Assembly (NCBI GenBank): GCA_905214795.1
Contig: CAJMNM010000010.1
Coordinates: 21,048-85,047 of the forward strand
Reading direction: 5' to 3'
Origin: an uncultured bacterium
GTDB taxonomy: Bacteria > Bacteroidota > Bacteroidia > Bacteroidales > Bacteroidaceae
DNA: 64,000 nucleotides
Made by a program: the position numbers and the translations under genes. The notes beneath the pieces were generated by a model. It ran no database searches. It had not been told where the DNA came from and saw only the letters and a list, made by a program, of their open reading frames with translations. Shown here piece by piece: positions 38,924-48,028 of the stretch. Each line of letters starts with the position of its first letter. The first letter of the stretch is position 1.

Positions 38924-41900
38924 ATGAAACTAATACGTATCTGTCTGGGAATCGCACTGTTTAGCCCATTTTGGTTTCCCAACAATGAGATTAAAGCACA
39001 CGCTTGTTCAAACCTCGAAACTTTGATTCAGACAAAAGAGGTTACCGTCTCCGATCCTCTGCAGTATGCCATCAACGAGGCCGAACAATACTTACTGCAC
39101 AGCCAGGGGGCAGACCGCACAACTCTGGAAAATGCGGTTGCTGCCGCCAAGGCTCTTAACGCAGACAGCCCGCAAACCGAACTGGATGCCGCCTTAGAAA
39201 CGCTTGAACAGGCCATTCACGACTATGTTCTGCAAGCCGAACCTACCGACGGCACAGCCTTCGATATGACATTCCTTATCCGCAATCCCGAACTGACAGA
39301 ATCAGCCGAAGGCTGGTCCGAAACAGCAACCGTTGACTATGGTGAAGCGGAAATTTACAATCGTACATTCAATTTCTACCAGACTCTGAGAAATATGCGA
39401 AGCGGAATTTACCGCCTTAATGTTACCGGATTCCATCGCAACGGAAGCTATGCTCCCGGAATTGAAAAAGAGGGCAATGCCGGATGTGCCATCTATGGAA
39501 ACAATATGAAACAGCCCTTACTGACTCTCTATTATGACGAGAACGCCAAACAGTTCACACAGACCGGAGGCTATGCCAATAATATGAATGAAGCCAGCCA
39601 GATATTCAAACAAGGATTTTACGCCTCAAACGAGGTCATATTCGAACAGATTGAAGACGGTGATATGGTTATCGGATTACAGAATGCCAACAGTCGTAAT
39701 TCGAACTGGACCTGTTTCAAAAACTTCACCCTCGAATACCTTGGAAAAAACACAGGAGGCTGCTACATCGGCATGTTCCGTATAGCCTCACCCACCCTTG
39801 AAAACGGTACATGGACACCAGGCGTACTGGTCAACGAAAATACTCCGATATTCCATTCCGACAAACTCCCCAAAGGCAAGGCCGGCTACTGGATTATGCG
39901 CGAAGAAGGCAAGAAACAATATTCACTCCGCAATGCTGAAAACGGATTGTATATTACATGGGACGGACAATACGTCAACGAAGATTATACCCGTCGATAT
40001 GTTGACCTGACAGAAACGATGCACAACGACAGTTCACTGTGGACTATTGAAATACAGAACAACGGCACTTGTGTCATACGCAACGTTCATTATCCCGACC
40101 ATCTTTTCGATCTCCGTTCACCCAGTCATGTGATAGGCACCTATTCCCAACCTAACCAGGCCGGCTCCAACCAGATTTTCACGTTCTACACTGCCACACA
40201 GGAAAAAGTCACTAATTTCACGGGAAAATCATTCCGCGATATTGTGAAGAATCTCACTTTCAACGGTCGTGTTCCGGCCTACGACAAATCTGACAATTCA
40301 TTCATGATAGCCCTGCCCGAGAAACATTTTCTGGATGATACCACTCCTGTAGAAATCGGATTCACTTTGGCCGACGGTTATAAAACCCTGTTGATTAATG
40401 ACGAGCCTGTCGAAAACGGCTCTGCCTACACTTTTGGAAAACTGACCTCCCAACGTTACACTCTGAAGGTACAGGACAACGAAGGAGAGTTCACCGAAGC
40501 CGGACTTATATTCACAGCATTACCGGTAGTACAAATCTACGGCTCGTTCAACGACGACTACAGTGAGGGCAGCATCCGTGTCTCCGAACCGGATGTAGAA
40601 GGAGCAGACACACTGATTCAAGCTAAAATCCGTTGGCGTGGTGCTTCAACCCGCTACCGCATGAAGAAACAATACGCCATCAAACTCTATGATAATGACG
40701 GTGAATCAAAAGACGCCTCATTCTTCGGACTGCGAGATGACAACAACTGGATTCTCGACGGTATGAGCATAGACAAAGCACGTATGCGTAACCGCGTTGT
40801 AACCGACCTGTGGAACCATATGGCAACCAAACCTTACTATTTCGACGATGAGCCCGAGGCGAAGGCCGGTACTCGGGGACATTTCGTAGAAGCCTTCCTT
40901 AACGACGAATATGTAGGTATTTATTGCATGACAGAGAAAATGGACCGCAAACAAATGAAACTGAAGAAGATTGATGAAGATACCCCCGAAGCACCCATCC
41001 GTGGAGAGTTATGGAAGTCAAGCGATTGGAGCTATTCTGTATTTATGGGACACAACTACGATAATAACGAATATCCTATGACACCACCTATGGCTTTCGA
41101 CAATACCTCCGAAACTTGGGATGGCTATGAAGTAAAACACCCCGACTTGGAAGACGGTGAGCCGGTTGACTGGCAAGACCTTTACGATGCTGTCAATTTT
41201 GTTGCCACATCCTCAGATGACGACTTCAAAGCTCATGCGGCCGAATACTTCGACATTCCTGTACTGATAGACTACTACATCCTGATGGAGACCATCCTCA
41301 GTGCAGACAATCATGGAAAGAACATGTATTTCGGAATCTACAACCGTAAGAAAAACAAGAAAATCACATTTGCTGTTTGGGATTTGGACTCCACCTGCGG
41401 ACGTCGTTGGGACTCCAGTGAAATCAAGCCTTCACAGGACTACACCGAATACATCACTGTTAACGAACATGGTGATTACAACCTGTTCCGCAGAATGAAA
41501 ATGCTCAATGTTGATGCTTTTAACGAACGTGTTAAAGCGCGCTACACTGAATTACGCAAAACAGCCCTTCATACCGACAGTATAGTAAAACGTTTCACCG
41601 ATTACAAAGACATGTTCGAACTCGCCGGTGCCACCACACGCGAAGAGAACCGCTGGACCAATACCGATGCCGGAGCACTTAATTTCAATGACGAGATGAC
41701 TTATCTGCGCAATTGGTTCACCGAACGCATGGCTTTCGTTGACAACCAACTTCTTGTTACAAGTGTAAAAACACCGGCCGCATCAGACAACCTTAAAGTC
41801 TACGGTGCCGAACAAACGATTATCATTGAGAGCAACACACCGGCACATATTACCTTGCATTCCATTTCTGGCACAGTTCTCAACACCCTCGACATTAATC

Positions 41901-41974
41901 CGGGTGTTACCCGCCTGAACGGCCTTGCCAAAGGTATTTATCTTATCAACAGCCATAAGGCAATCGTCCGATAA
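38924..41974 (+). CDS. Secreted CotH-kinase-family protein with T9SS-type tail
   Basis: A 1016-residue exported protein. After the signal peptide comes a helical FIVAR-like segment (about residues 40-95; QYAINEAEQYLLHSQGADRT), a beta-sandwich (about 110-250) and a ricin/lipocalin-like region. The CotH domain follows (about 540-910): IRWRGASTRYRMKKQYAIKL, NWILDGMSIDKARMRNRVV, YVGIYCMTEKMDRKQMKL and the metal-binding FAVWDLDSTCGRRWD. Spore-coat CotH is an atypical protein kinase, and relatives are common among secreted Bacteroidetes proteins with unknown targets. The last 70 residues (ITLHSISGTVLNTLDINPGV to KAIVR) resemble a type IX secretion sorting domain. It has its own promoter and converges on the GH43-like gene. 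A role in glycan use is inferred from position only. Confidence 0.85.
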   Translation: MKLIRICLGIALFSPFWFPNNEIKAHACSNLETLIQTKEVTVSDPLQYAINEAEQYLLHSQGADRTTLENAVAAAKALNADSPQTELDAALETLEQAIHDYVLQAEPTDGTAFDMTFLIRNPELTESAEGWSETATVDYGEAEIYNRTFNFYQTLRNMRSGIYRLNVTGFHRNGSYAPGIEKEGNAGCAIYGNNMKQPLLTLYYDENAKQFTQTGGYANNMNEASQIFKQGFYASNEVIFEQIEDGDMVIGLQNANSRNSNWTCFKNFTLEYLGKNTGGCYIGMFRIASPTLENGTWTPGVLVNENTPIFHSDKLPKGKAGYWIMREEGKKQYSLRNAENGLYITWDGQYVNEDYTRRYVDLTETMHNDSSLWTIEIQNNGTCVIRNVHYPDHLFDLRSPSHVIGTYSQPNQAGSNQIFTFYTATQEKVTNFTGKSFRDIVKNLTFNGRVPAYDKSDNSFMIALPEKHFLDDTTPVEIGFTLADGYKTLLINDEPVENGSAYTFGKLTSQRYTLKVQDNEGEFTEAGLIFTALPVVQIYGSFNDDYSEGSIRVSEPDVEGADTLIQAKIRWRGASTRYRMKKQYAIKLYDNDGESKDASFFGLRDDNNWILDGMSIDKARMRNRVVTDLWNHMATKPYYFDDEPEAKAGTRGHFVEAFLNDEYVGIYCMTEKMDRKQMKLKKIDEDTPEAPIRGELWKSSDWSYSVFMGHNYDNNEYPMTPPMAFDNTSETWDGYEVKHPDLEDGEPVDWQDLYDAVNFVATSSDDDFKAHAAEYFDIPVLIDYYILMETILSADNHGKNMYFGIYNRKKNKKITFAVWDLDSTCGRRWDSSEIKPSQDYTEYITVNEHGDYNLFRRMKMLNVDAFNERVKARYTELRKTALHTDSIVKRFTDYKDMFELAGATTREENRWTNTDAGALNFNDEMTYLRNWFTERMAFVDNQLLVTSVKTPAASDNLKVYGAEQTIIIESNTPAHITLHSISGTVLNTLDINPGVTRLNGLAKGIYLINSHKAIVR

Positions 41975-42009
41975 TATCCGGAACATACATTTTTTACTGT
42001 ATAAATAAA

Positions 42010-42055
42010 AAACGGGGCGTGCCAGATGATTATTCATTTTCGGCACGCCCCGTTT
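42010..42055. terminator. Bidirectional terminator between the CotH and GH43-like genes
   Basis: A perfect 14-bp GC-rich stem (arms 42010-42023 and 42042-42055, AAACGGGGCGTGCC and complement) lies between the convergent stops. A T-rich tail follows on the minus strand (complement of 42001-42010) and TTTCG on the plus strand. Confidence 0.9.
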
Positions 42056-42059
42056 CGTA

Positions 42060-45000
42060 TTAAGGATTCATTACTTTCTTCCTGTCAATAATATAACATC
42101 CCTTATTTAAGGATTCTGGCAACTCACCGTCAGAACCGACCTTCCCTTTCATAATTCCGTTCAAATCATATATCGGTAAATCTTTTTGCAGTTCCTCCTT
42201 CGAAACACCTTTCACATCAGTCGGGTCACCCAGATAATAAACTTCTATATTATCAAAACAACACCAGTCCGAAGAAGTGACTGTAGAAACACCACGTTGC
42301 AGTCCTAATTTCAAACGGCCATTATCCACATAAACCAATAAATAATTGGCATAATTCTCTTTATCGGCTGCAAATACCGAACCTGCGGCAGACATGGTAT
42401 TCACAAAACCATTCAATTCACCGGTACCGGTATAAGGCAACGCATACATAGACTGAACCGGTACGGACTTATCTCCTGCAAAGAACTCATAGTTGATTTT
42501 TTCCACCTTTTCCTTATAATCGCGTCCTGAGCCGTCGTTATCACCATTACGCTCAAAAGCCTGACATTTCACAAGATATAATCCGTCTTCCGACAGTGAC
42601 TCATATTTATAAATGGAAGATGAATAATCTACCGAACGCAAAGCAAAAAACTCAGCAACACCGGCAGACGTATTCACTGTGCCGTTAACAGTCCAACGTG
42701 AAGTTCCGCTATTAAAATCACCGTTCGATATACTGATAGCCTCACCGTGTAACAACAATGTCTTAAAATAAGCTTCCAACGCTTCATCCAACGACGTCGT
42801 TACAGTCTGCCATAATGCGGGATCATTTTGAGCCGTAGCTTTAACTGCCTCTGCAATAGCTGCAGATAACAAACCTTCATTATATAATTCGTCGGCATAA
42901 CCTTCCATACTTTCTGCCTCGGCACAGTTAGCATCTTTCGCGGTTTTAATTGCCTTAAGCAAGTTCACATAAGCCCCCAAACGCGTACGGTCATCCTGAA
43001 GCGTTTGTAAAAGCATCTCCAGGCTGGTACTGCTTCCTTTGTCTGTTGTAATATCCTCATTTGTTTTTGTCATCAATTCAGTCAACACACCCTCCTCGTC
43101 ATATGCCTTCAACGCTTCTCCATCAGCCATCAAAGCCTTCAGGTCACTCCATGTCTGCAACAAATCATATTCAGTTTTATCTATATGAAGAAAAGACCCG
43201 TGCTGCGGTGAAAGATGACCCGACATGTTTGCTGCCGGCTGCAAGTTACGCAGCAATGCATCAGCCGTATGGAAATGATAACCAACACGATTACCATAAT
43301 TCACATTACCTACATTCCACACATCATCGTTAATACGACGGAACACACTTGAAGCCTCATATCCGTTTCCGTCCTGGAAAGAAGAAACAGGCGCGCTCCA
43401 TTCAGGATTCAACAAATCTTTTGTCGTGATATCCAATATTCCATTTCCCGCATAATCTCTGTACGACATATGATAAAGACCGTCTGTTTCCAGATAATTA
43501 ATATCTGCATCCAACACATTATCCTGTTTATTTGCGCCATAAAGCATCTGCAACGATGTTATACCGCTGAAATCATCATTGGCTTTGGAAATATAAAAAT
43601 GGTCACAGTCACCATTATCAGTATTTCCCATGGCATAATAAATATATGGATCACCATCAATAAAAATAATCTGTGGTGCCCAGACACGACTTATTTTGGC
43701 AGCCGTCAGCAATTTTGTACCAGAGTTATCATAAATGTCCGACACCGGATTTTCTGTCAGATACTGTTTCATGTCACAGCGGTTATAAGTCCAGTTTATC
43801 ATGTCATAGCTCTTGAACATACCGATAGAATAATTCTCAAGCATACTGGTTCCACCATCGCGCGAGCCATAGAGGTCTGTTGTCACAATATAATAACAGT
43901 TACGTTTTGTGTCTTTAGCCATAAAAGCGTCTCTGCACCATGGCAATTTAGTACCGATTCCATCTATTATACTCGATCCCCTGTTCAGTTCATTAAATAC
44001 CAGCCCCTTATCTTCTTCCTTACCTAAAGCGTAAGTTATAACCTGAGATACCAATGTTCCGACACCGGTTTCAGGAACCAGATTAGGCATATGGCAATAC
44101 AAATAGCCATAAGCATTATCATCCTTAGCCACGGTAACCTTGACAGGCTCATCATAAAGAGAATAGGTTATTCCTTCATATTCAAACTGGCCATTCAACT
44201 CTCCTATCACTGTTTCCCGGTTCGGATCGCGGCGAGTCACACTAAACACGCCGTTTTCAAAAACGGCCTCTCCCTCACCATCAACCTTTTCATAGGGTGT
44301 AAATATCCAATTAACGGCTGCATAACTGAATTTTTCCGGTAATTCCAGACGATTATGAATACTATTAGCCGCCTGCGCCAGATAAAGTTCGTTACGGGCC
44401 ACCTTCAATATAGCCTGAGCATCCAGCACAACATCAGACGACTGCGGACGCTCAGCATACAAAGCACCTATTTCCTCAGCGGAAAGCGCATAATCGTATA
44501 TCTTGAAATTATCCATCAAAGTATTCTTCATGTAAGCATCCGCTCCAAAAGGTGAACGCGCCAGATAGTTTCCTGTAAAAGACGCTGCCATGTCAGCAGG
44601 GCGTATAGAAACCGTCTGTGATCCCATAGCCTGCCCGTCAAGATAATAAGTACAGGTAGCATCTTTCTGAACCACTGTCACGGTATGCCAGTTTTCCACT
44701 GTTATCCCCTTTCCGGAGTTTACCTTCTGCGCATTTCCATTCTTGATTTCATAATACCATCCCTTGTTACCTGCCGCGTTAATTAAACCCAAATAAGTTC
44801 CGGTACCGTTAGAAAAAGCCCACGCCCAGCAGAAACTACCCAGTGCATGATCTGCTCCCACATACAAATCAATAGAAACAGTATAATCACCCTGCAGTTT
44901 TGCCAACACTTCACGAGCCAATGCCTCACCAAAATCAAGATAACCGTTGGCCTTGCCTGTCGACAGGACATGATTCCCATCTTTTGTAGTTACCAACATC

Positions 45001-45164
45001 GCATCGCTAAATAACGAAAATCCGTAGCGGCCGCTGTCATCAGTCATATTGCTATTCTCGAACGAATACATTGCAAGTGGCTGACTATCGTCAGCAATTA
45101 CATGTACAGCATTTCCTCCGAGTAGACATAATGCGACAGCTGTCAATTTCATACAACGTCTCAT
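42060..45164 (-). CDS. Secreted LamG-like plus GH43-like glycosidase
   Basis: A 1034-residue exported protein (1030 if the ATG four codons later is used). An N-terminal concanavalin/LamG-like domain (about 25-240; YTVSIDLYVGADHALGSF, LMDNFKIYDYALSAEEIGAL) precedes a five-bladed propeller of the GH43 kind (about 365-660). The three expected acidic residues are present: Asp412 in WCRDAFMAKD, Asp554 (or Asp552) in VLDADINYL, and Glu603 in GYEASSVF. RVWAPQIIFIDGDPYIYYAM is typical of the clan. A helical segment with FIVAR-like spacing and a beta-sandwich (about 840-990) follow, and the end LPIYDLNGIMKG to IDRKKVMNP resembles a short sorting tail. GH43 enzymes usually release arabinose, xylose or galactose; the substrate here is unknown. 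Monocistronic. Confidence 0.8.
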   Translation of the reverse strand: MRRCMKLTAVALCLLGGNAVHVIADDSQPLAMYSFENSNMTDDSGRYGFSLFSDAMLVTTKDGNHVLSTGKANGYLDFGEALAREVLAKLQGDYTVSIDLYVGADHALGSFCWAWAFSNGTGTYLGLINAAGNKGWYYEIKNGNAQKVNSGKGITVENWHTVTVVQKDATCTYYLDGQAMGSQTVSIRPADMAASFTGNYLARSPFGADAYMKNTLMDNFKIYDYALSAEEIGALYAERPQSSDVVLDAQAILKVARNELYLAQAANSIHNRLELPEKFSYAAVNWIFTPYEKVDGEGEAVFENGVFSVTRRDPNRETVIGELNGQFEYEGITYSLYDEPVKVTVAKDDNAYGYLYCHMPNLVPETGVGTLVSQVITYALGKEEDKGLVFNELNRGSSIIDGIGTKLPWCRDAFMAKDTKRNCYYIVTTDLYGSRDGGTSMLENYSIGMFKSYDMINWTYNRCDMKQYLTENPVSDIYDNSGTKLLTAAKISRVWAPQIIFIDGDPYIYYAMGNTDNGDCDHFYISKANDDFSGITSLQMLYGANKQDNVLDADINYLETDGLYHMSYRDYAGNGILDITTKDLLNPEWSAPVSSFQDGNGYEASSVFRRINDDVWNVGNVNYGNRVGYHFHTADALLRNLQPAANMSGHLSPQHGSFLHIDKTEYDLLQTWSDLKALMADGEALKAYDEEGVLTELMTKTNEDITTDKGSSTSLEMLLQTLQDDRTRLGAYVNLLKAIKTAKDANCAEAESMEGYADELYNEGLLSAAIAEAVKATAQNDPALWQTVTTSLDEALEAYFKTLLLHGEAISISNGDFNSGTSRWTVNGTVNTSAGVAEFFALRSVDYSSSIYKYESLSEDGLYLVKCQAFERNGDNDGSGRDYKEKVEKINYEFFAGDKSVPVQSMYALPYTGTGELNGFVNTMSAAGSVFAADKENYANYLLVYVDNGRLKLGLQRGVSTVTSSDWCCFDNIEVYYLGDPTDVKGVSKEELQKDLPIYDLNGIMKGKVGSDGELPESLNKGCYIIDRKKVMNP

Positions 45165-45621
45165 AATATCAGATTTAAATATAGATAATTAGGTTCAAAT
45201 GCCTAAAATTATACATTAAGTGTAAATATTCCAATAAAACTAAATTTTTATTTGTCATACATCCCGTTTTTTAACTTTTCAGTGACTGCAATACATCATC
45301 ACACAACTTTTAAAACAAGTTATAAGCGTCAGAATCTACATCGTATCTTTAAGTTTCAAAAACTCCTGAACTTATCCCTATCCTTATAACTTACAGTCCA
45401 ACCACCTTCTGCTTACCTATTACAGATATATGCTTTCCGCATCTCGCCCTCAAATAATATTCATTAAAATACACTATATCTAAAAGAACAAACATTTTTC
45501 TTATAACGATTCTAAATATCTCAATTTATGTAACTTATAACACTTTTTCATATAAAAAAAACACTATAAATCCATTTATTTTTCATACATTGCTATTTTG
45601 AACTTTTTTAAATATGTTATT
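45165..45621. other. AT-rich divergent intergenic region
   Basis: No gene is seen. The region must hold the promoters of the GH43-like gene (minus) and the recombinase gene (plus). Near matches occur (TATATTTA before GH43-like; CTATTTTG at 45592-45599 before the recombinase), but none fits TAnnTTTG fully. Confidence 0.5.
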
Positions 45622-46560
45622 ATGAAAAAGAAAAATGAAAATCTGACATCTTACATGGCCGATATAGCTCGCCAATTGGAAGAAGAAGAACGTTTCGGTA
45701 CGGCACACGTCTATCGCAGCACGTTACACAGAATCTTAGACTTTACCAAAGGAAATCAACTGCCATTTAAAACTCTAACACCTTTATGGCTAAAATCTTT
45801 TCAGAACTATCTCCTTACACGTCATTTACAGTGGAATTCGATATCCACTTACATGCGTATGTTACGTGCCATTTATTTCAGGGCTGTTGATGCCGGTCTG
45901 ATGCCTTACCGTCCACGGTTATTTAAAGGAGTTTATACAGGAACAAGATCTTTAGTGAAACGAGCGTTGAACGAAGAAGAATTCCGCAAACTCGATATCA
46001 CACCATCCGATAGAAACAACTATAATGACATGGAAAAAACCCGACAGCTATTTCTGTTATTGTTTATGCTGCGCGGCATCCCATTCGTAGACATCGCTTA
46101 TCTGAGACACTGCGACCTCCATGGTGACTTCCTGACTTACCGGCGGCGCAAGACCGGTTCATGGCTCAACGTAAGAATAGAACCACAGGCCATGAAACTT
46201 ATTCATAATCTACGTTCCAAAAATCCAAACTCTCCATATCTTTTTCCTTTCATCCAATCGATTAATCCGATTAAGGCTTACCGACAATACCAAAGTGCAC
46301 TACGCAAATTCAATAGGAATCTGAAAGAATTGGGAACAGGCCTCGGATTATCAAAACCATTAAGTAGCTATGCTGCAAGACACAGTTGGGCAACTTTAGC
46401 TAATTTTCACCAATTCAGCCCGGAACTTATTTGTAATGCAATGGGGCACTCATCTGTAAAAGTTACAGAAACCTATTTTAAAAACTATTCAGAAGAAAGC
46501 ATCGGAAAAATGAATAGAGAAATTCTGTCTGCTATATTCTCAATACAAAATACAAATTAA
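45622..46560 (+). CDS. Tyrosine recombinase, probable invertase of the fimbrial promoter switch
   Basis: A 312-residue site-specific recombinase. The ATG at 45622 is preferred to an upstream TTG. The N-terminal SAM-like core-binding domain (about 5-100; LTSYMADIARQLEEEERFGT, HRILDFTKGNQLPFKTL) is followed by the catalytic domain with Arg151 (FMLRGIPFVDIAYL), a Lys in YRRRKTGSWLNV, the AARHSWATL box with Arg253, the MGHSSVKVTETYFKNY box and the nucleophile Tyr285. The first His of the H-x-x-R box is replaced (SYAAR), as is common in Bacteroides family members. The gene lies 26 bases before a perfect inverted repeat bounding a 643-bp segment upstream of the fimbrial operon. Local promoter inversion is therefore the likely job, though integration cannot be ruled out. 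Confidence 0.9.
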   Translation: MKKKNENLTSYMADIARQLEEEERFGTAHVYRSTLHRILDFTKGNQLPFKTLTPLWLKSFQNYLLTRHLQWNSISTYMRMLRAIYFRAVDAGLMPYRPRLFKGVYTGTRSLVKRALNEEEFRKLDITPSDRNNYNDMEKTRQLFLLLFMLRGIPFVDIAYLRHCDLHGDFLTYRRRKTGSWLNVRIEPQAMKLIHNLRSKNPNSPYLFPFIQSINPIKAYRQYQSALRKFNRNLKELGTGLGLSKPLSSYAARHSWATLANFHQFSPELICNAMGHSSVKVTETYFKNYSEESIGKMNREILSAIFSIQNTN

Positions 46561-46586
46561 ATATACCTTTTAACTTATCCTTGCCG

Positions 46587-46612
46587 TTACTTTGCAGGTA
46601 ACGGATGGAAGA
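46587..46612 (+). repeat. Left inverted repeat of the invertible segment
   Basis: A 26-bp sequence, TTACTTTGCAGG then TAACGGATGGAAGA, is exactly complementary to 47256-47281. Adjacent bases 46584-46585 also pair, with one mismatch between. It contains a smaller palindrome, GTTAC-N7-GTAAC (46586-46602), the kind of core a tyrosine recombinase dimer would bind. Confidence 0.95.
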
Positions 46613-47255
46613 ATATTTAATATTTGCAATATTAGTGAAAATAATACTAGCAGACAAAAAAAATATTAATTTTAACATTATTGAATTTAAAAGACTTATC
46701 CGCATTTTCTGTTTTAGACATTGGATTAATGAGATTTAAATATGCAAAAAATCTATTTTGTCGTGATTTAAACAGAAATAAATTATCTACCCTTAAAACT
46801 TTTATAAGATATAAAACACTAGCACAAAGACTATTACAATTCTAAAAAAGAAGATTAAGTATATTTTATATAAGAATAAAACGTTTGATATTATACTTGT
46901 AGAATAATTATCAATGAGGCAGATATAACTACGGATTTCAACTTTATGGAATATATATAGGTATTCTACCTTACTCATTCAAAGGTAGAAAGGGACTTTT
47001 TATATTATTTACAAAATGTATTTAGAACACTCATTCTTATGTGTAGAAATAAATTCAACACTTTTTTATTTTTGTAAATACGTAATACTAGTCGATTCTG
47101 TTTTTATATGATATGCTTATCTGAATACCATTTTATTAATATTGTAGATTATTCTTTCTTCTCTGTGTCTGATTTTCTGTATTTCGCGCCACTTTATCAT
47201 GTCAATATTTTTATTAATCCAATAGTTATCATTCTGAAAAACTTACTATTGCAAC
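46613..47255. other. Invertible 643-bp promoter segment of the fimbrial operon
   Basis: A very AT-rich non-coding stretch bounded by perfect 26-bp inverted repeats and adjacent to a tyrosine recombinase gene. On the minus strand it holds TTTG (46658-46655), a 20-base spacer and TAATATTG (46634-46627), one mismatch from the -7 consensus, as well as a perfect TACCTTTG box (46987-46980). Both point away from the fimbrial genes as written and would point towards them after inversion. One plus-strand box, TATTTTTG (47067-47074), lacks a -33 element. A 9-bp hairpin (46964-46972 with 46982-46990) overlaps the TACCTTTG box. The current orientation is more likely OFF, but this is not proven. Confidence 0.8.
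46627..46658 (-). promoter_or_regulatory. Candidate fimbrial promoter, facing away as written
   Basis: TTTG at 46658-46655, spacer of 20, TAATATTG at 46634-46627 on the minus strand. After inversion of the segment its -7 box would end about 15 bases before the right repeat and drive transcription into the DUF3575 gene with a leader of roughly 165 bases. Confidence 0.45.
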
Positions 47256-47281
47256 TCTTCCATCCGTTACCTGCAAAGTAA
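47256..47281 (-). repeat. Right inverted repeat of the invertible segment
   Basis: Exact reverse complement of 46587-46612, including the internal GTTAC-N7-GTAAC core. It lies 134 bases before the ATG of the first fimbrial gene. Confidence 0.95.
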
Positions 47282-47414
47282 TGGACAAATAAAGGCAAAC
47301 TAACACAATATTAACCAATAAACAAGCCCTCATCTCTCATTTATACAAAGAATATAAGGATATATTAAATATAAAAGATATAAAACCTGATATAAATTGA
47401 TAAAATATAAGCTT

Positions 47415-48011
47415 ATGAGTTATATCAAAAGAAAAACGTCAGCAATTGGATATATGCTGATATTGACACTAGGATTATGGCTAGCACCTTCTGAGGCCAT
47501 ATCCCAAAATGTGGCGTTGAAAACAAATCTGCTCTATTGGGCCACCACTACTCCAAACCTGGGCCTTGAATGTTCTTTTGCCAGGAAACATTCTGTACAG
47601 CTTTTTTATGGATTGAATCCATGGAAATCATCAAATGGTAAAAGCATCCGCCATTGGGTGCTGCAGCCGGAATACAGATACTGGTTCTGTGAAAGTCTCA
47701 ACGGATGGTTTCTGGGCGTTCATCTCATGGGAGGAGAGTTCAATGCCGGCAATGTTGACCTGCCGTTCAACCTGTTCGAAGACTTGAAAGACCATCGTTA
47801 CGAAGGATGGTATGCCGGCGGTGGCATCACTGTGGGTTATCAGTGGATGATTTCACGTCACTGGAACTTCGAAGCCTCTATCGGAGCCGGATACGACTAT
47901 ATAAAATATGAGAAATACAAATGTGGCGTTTGTGGCGAGAAAGTCAAATCGTCAAACTCTCATTATTTTGGCCCGACAAAGGCCGCTCTAAGTTTCATGT
48001 ATATCTTCTAA
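47415..48011 (+). CDS. DUF3575 family outer-membrane protein, first gene of the fimbrial operon
   Basis: A 198-residue protein from the ATG at 47415; a TTG six codons upstream is unlikely. A signal peptide (YMLILTLGLWLAPSEAISQ) precedes the DUF3575 hallmark NVALKTNLLYWATTTPNLGL. Alternating beta-strands with aromatic ends follow (HWVLQPEYRYWFCESLNGWF, GWYAGGGITVGYQWMISRHW), and the protein ends in LSFMYIF, the shape of a small outer-membrane beta-barrel. Members of this family often lie at the head of Mfa/Fim-type operons in gut Bacteroidales. A role in fimbrial assembly or anchoring is inferred from that linkage. The next gene starts 17 bases later. Confidence 0.85.
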   Translation: MSYIKRKTSAIGYMLILTLGLWLAPSEAISQNVALKTNLLYWATTTPNLGLECSFARKHSVQLFYGLNPWKSSNGKSIRHWVLQPEYRYWFCESLNGWFLGVHLMGGEFNAGNVDLPFNLFEDLKDHRYEGWYAGGGITVGYQWMISRHWNFEASIGAGYDYIKYEKYKCGVCGEKVKSSNSHYFGPTKAALSFMYIF

Positions 48012-48028
48012 CCATAAAAAAAGAGCAT

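Noticed and set aside
47067..47074. TATTTTTG box as an ON promoter in the present orientation
   Set aside because: It fits the -7 consensus but has no TTTG or TTG at the right distance upstream and lies in a long T-rich run. It remains possible but is weaker than the minus-strand candidates.
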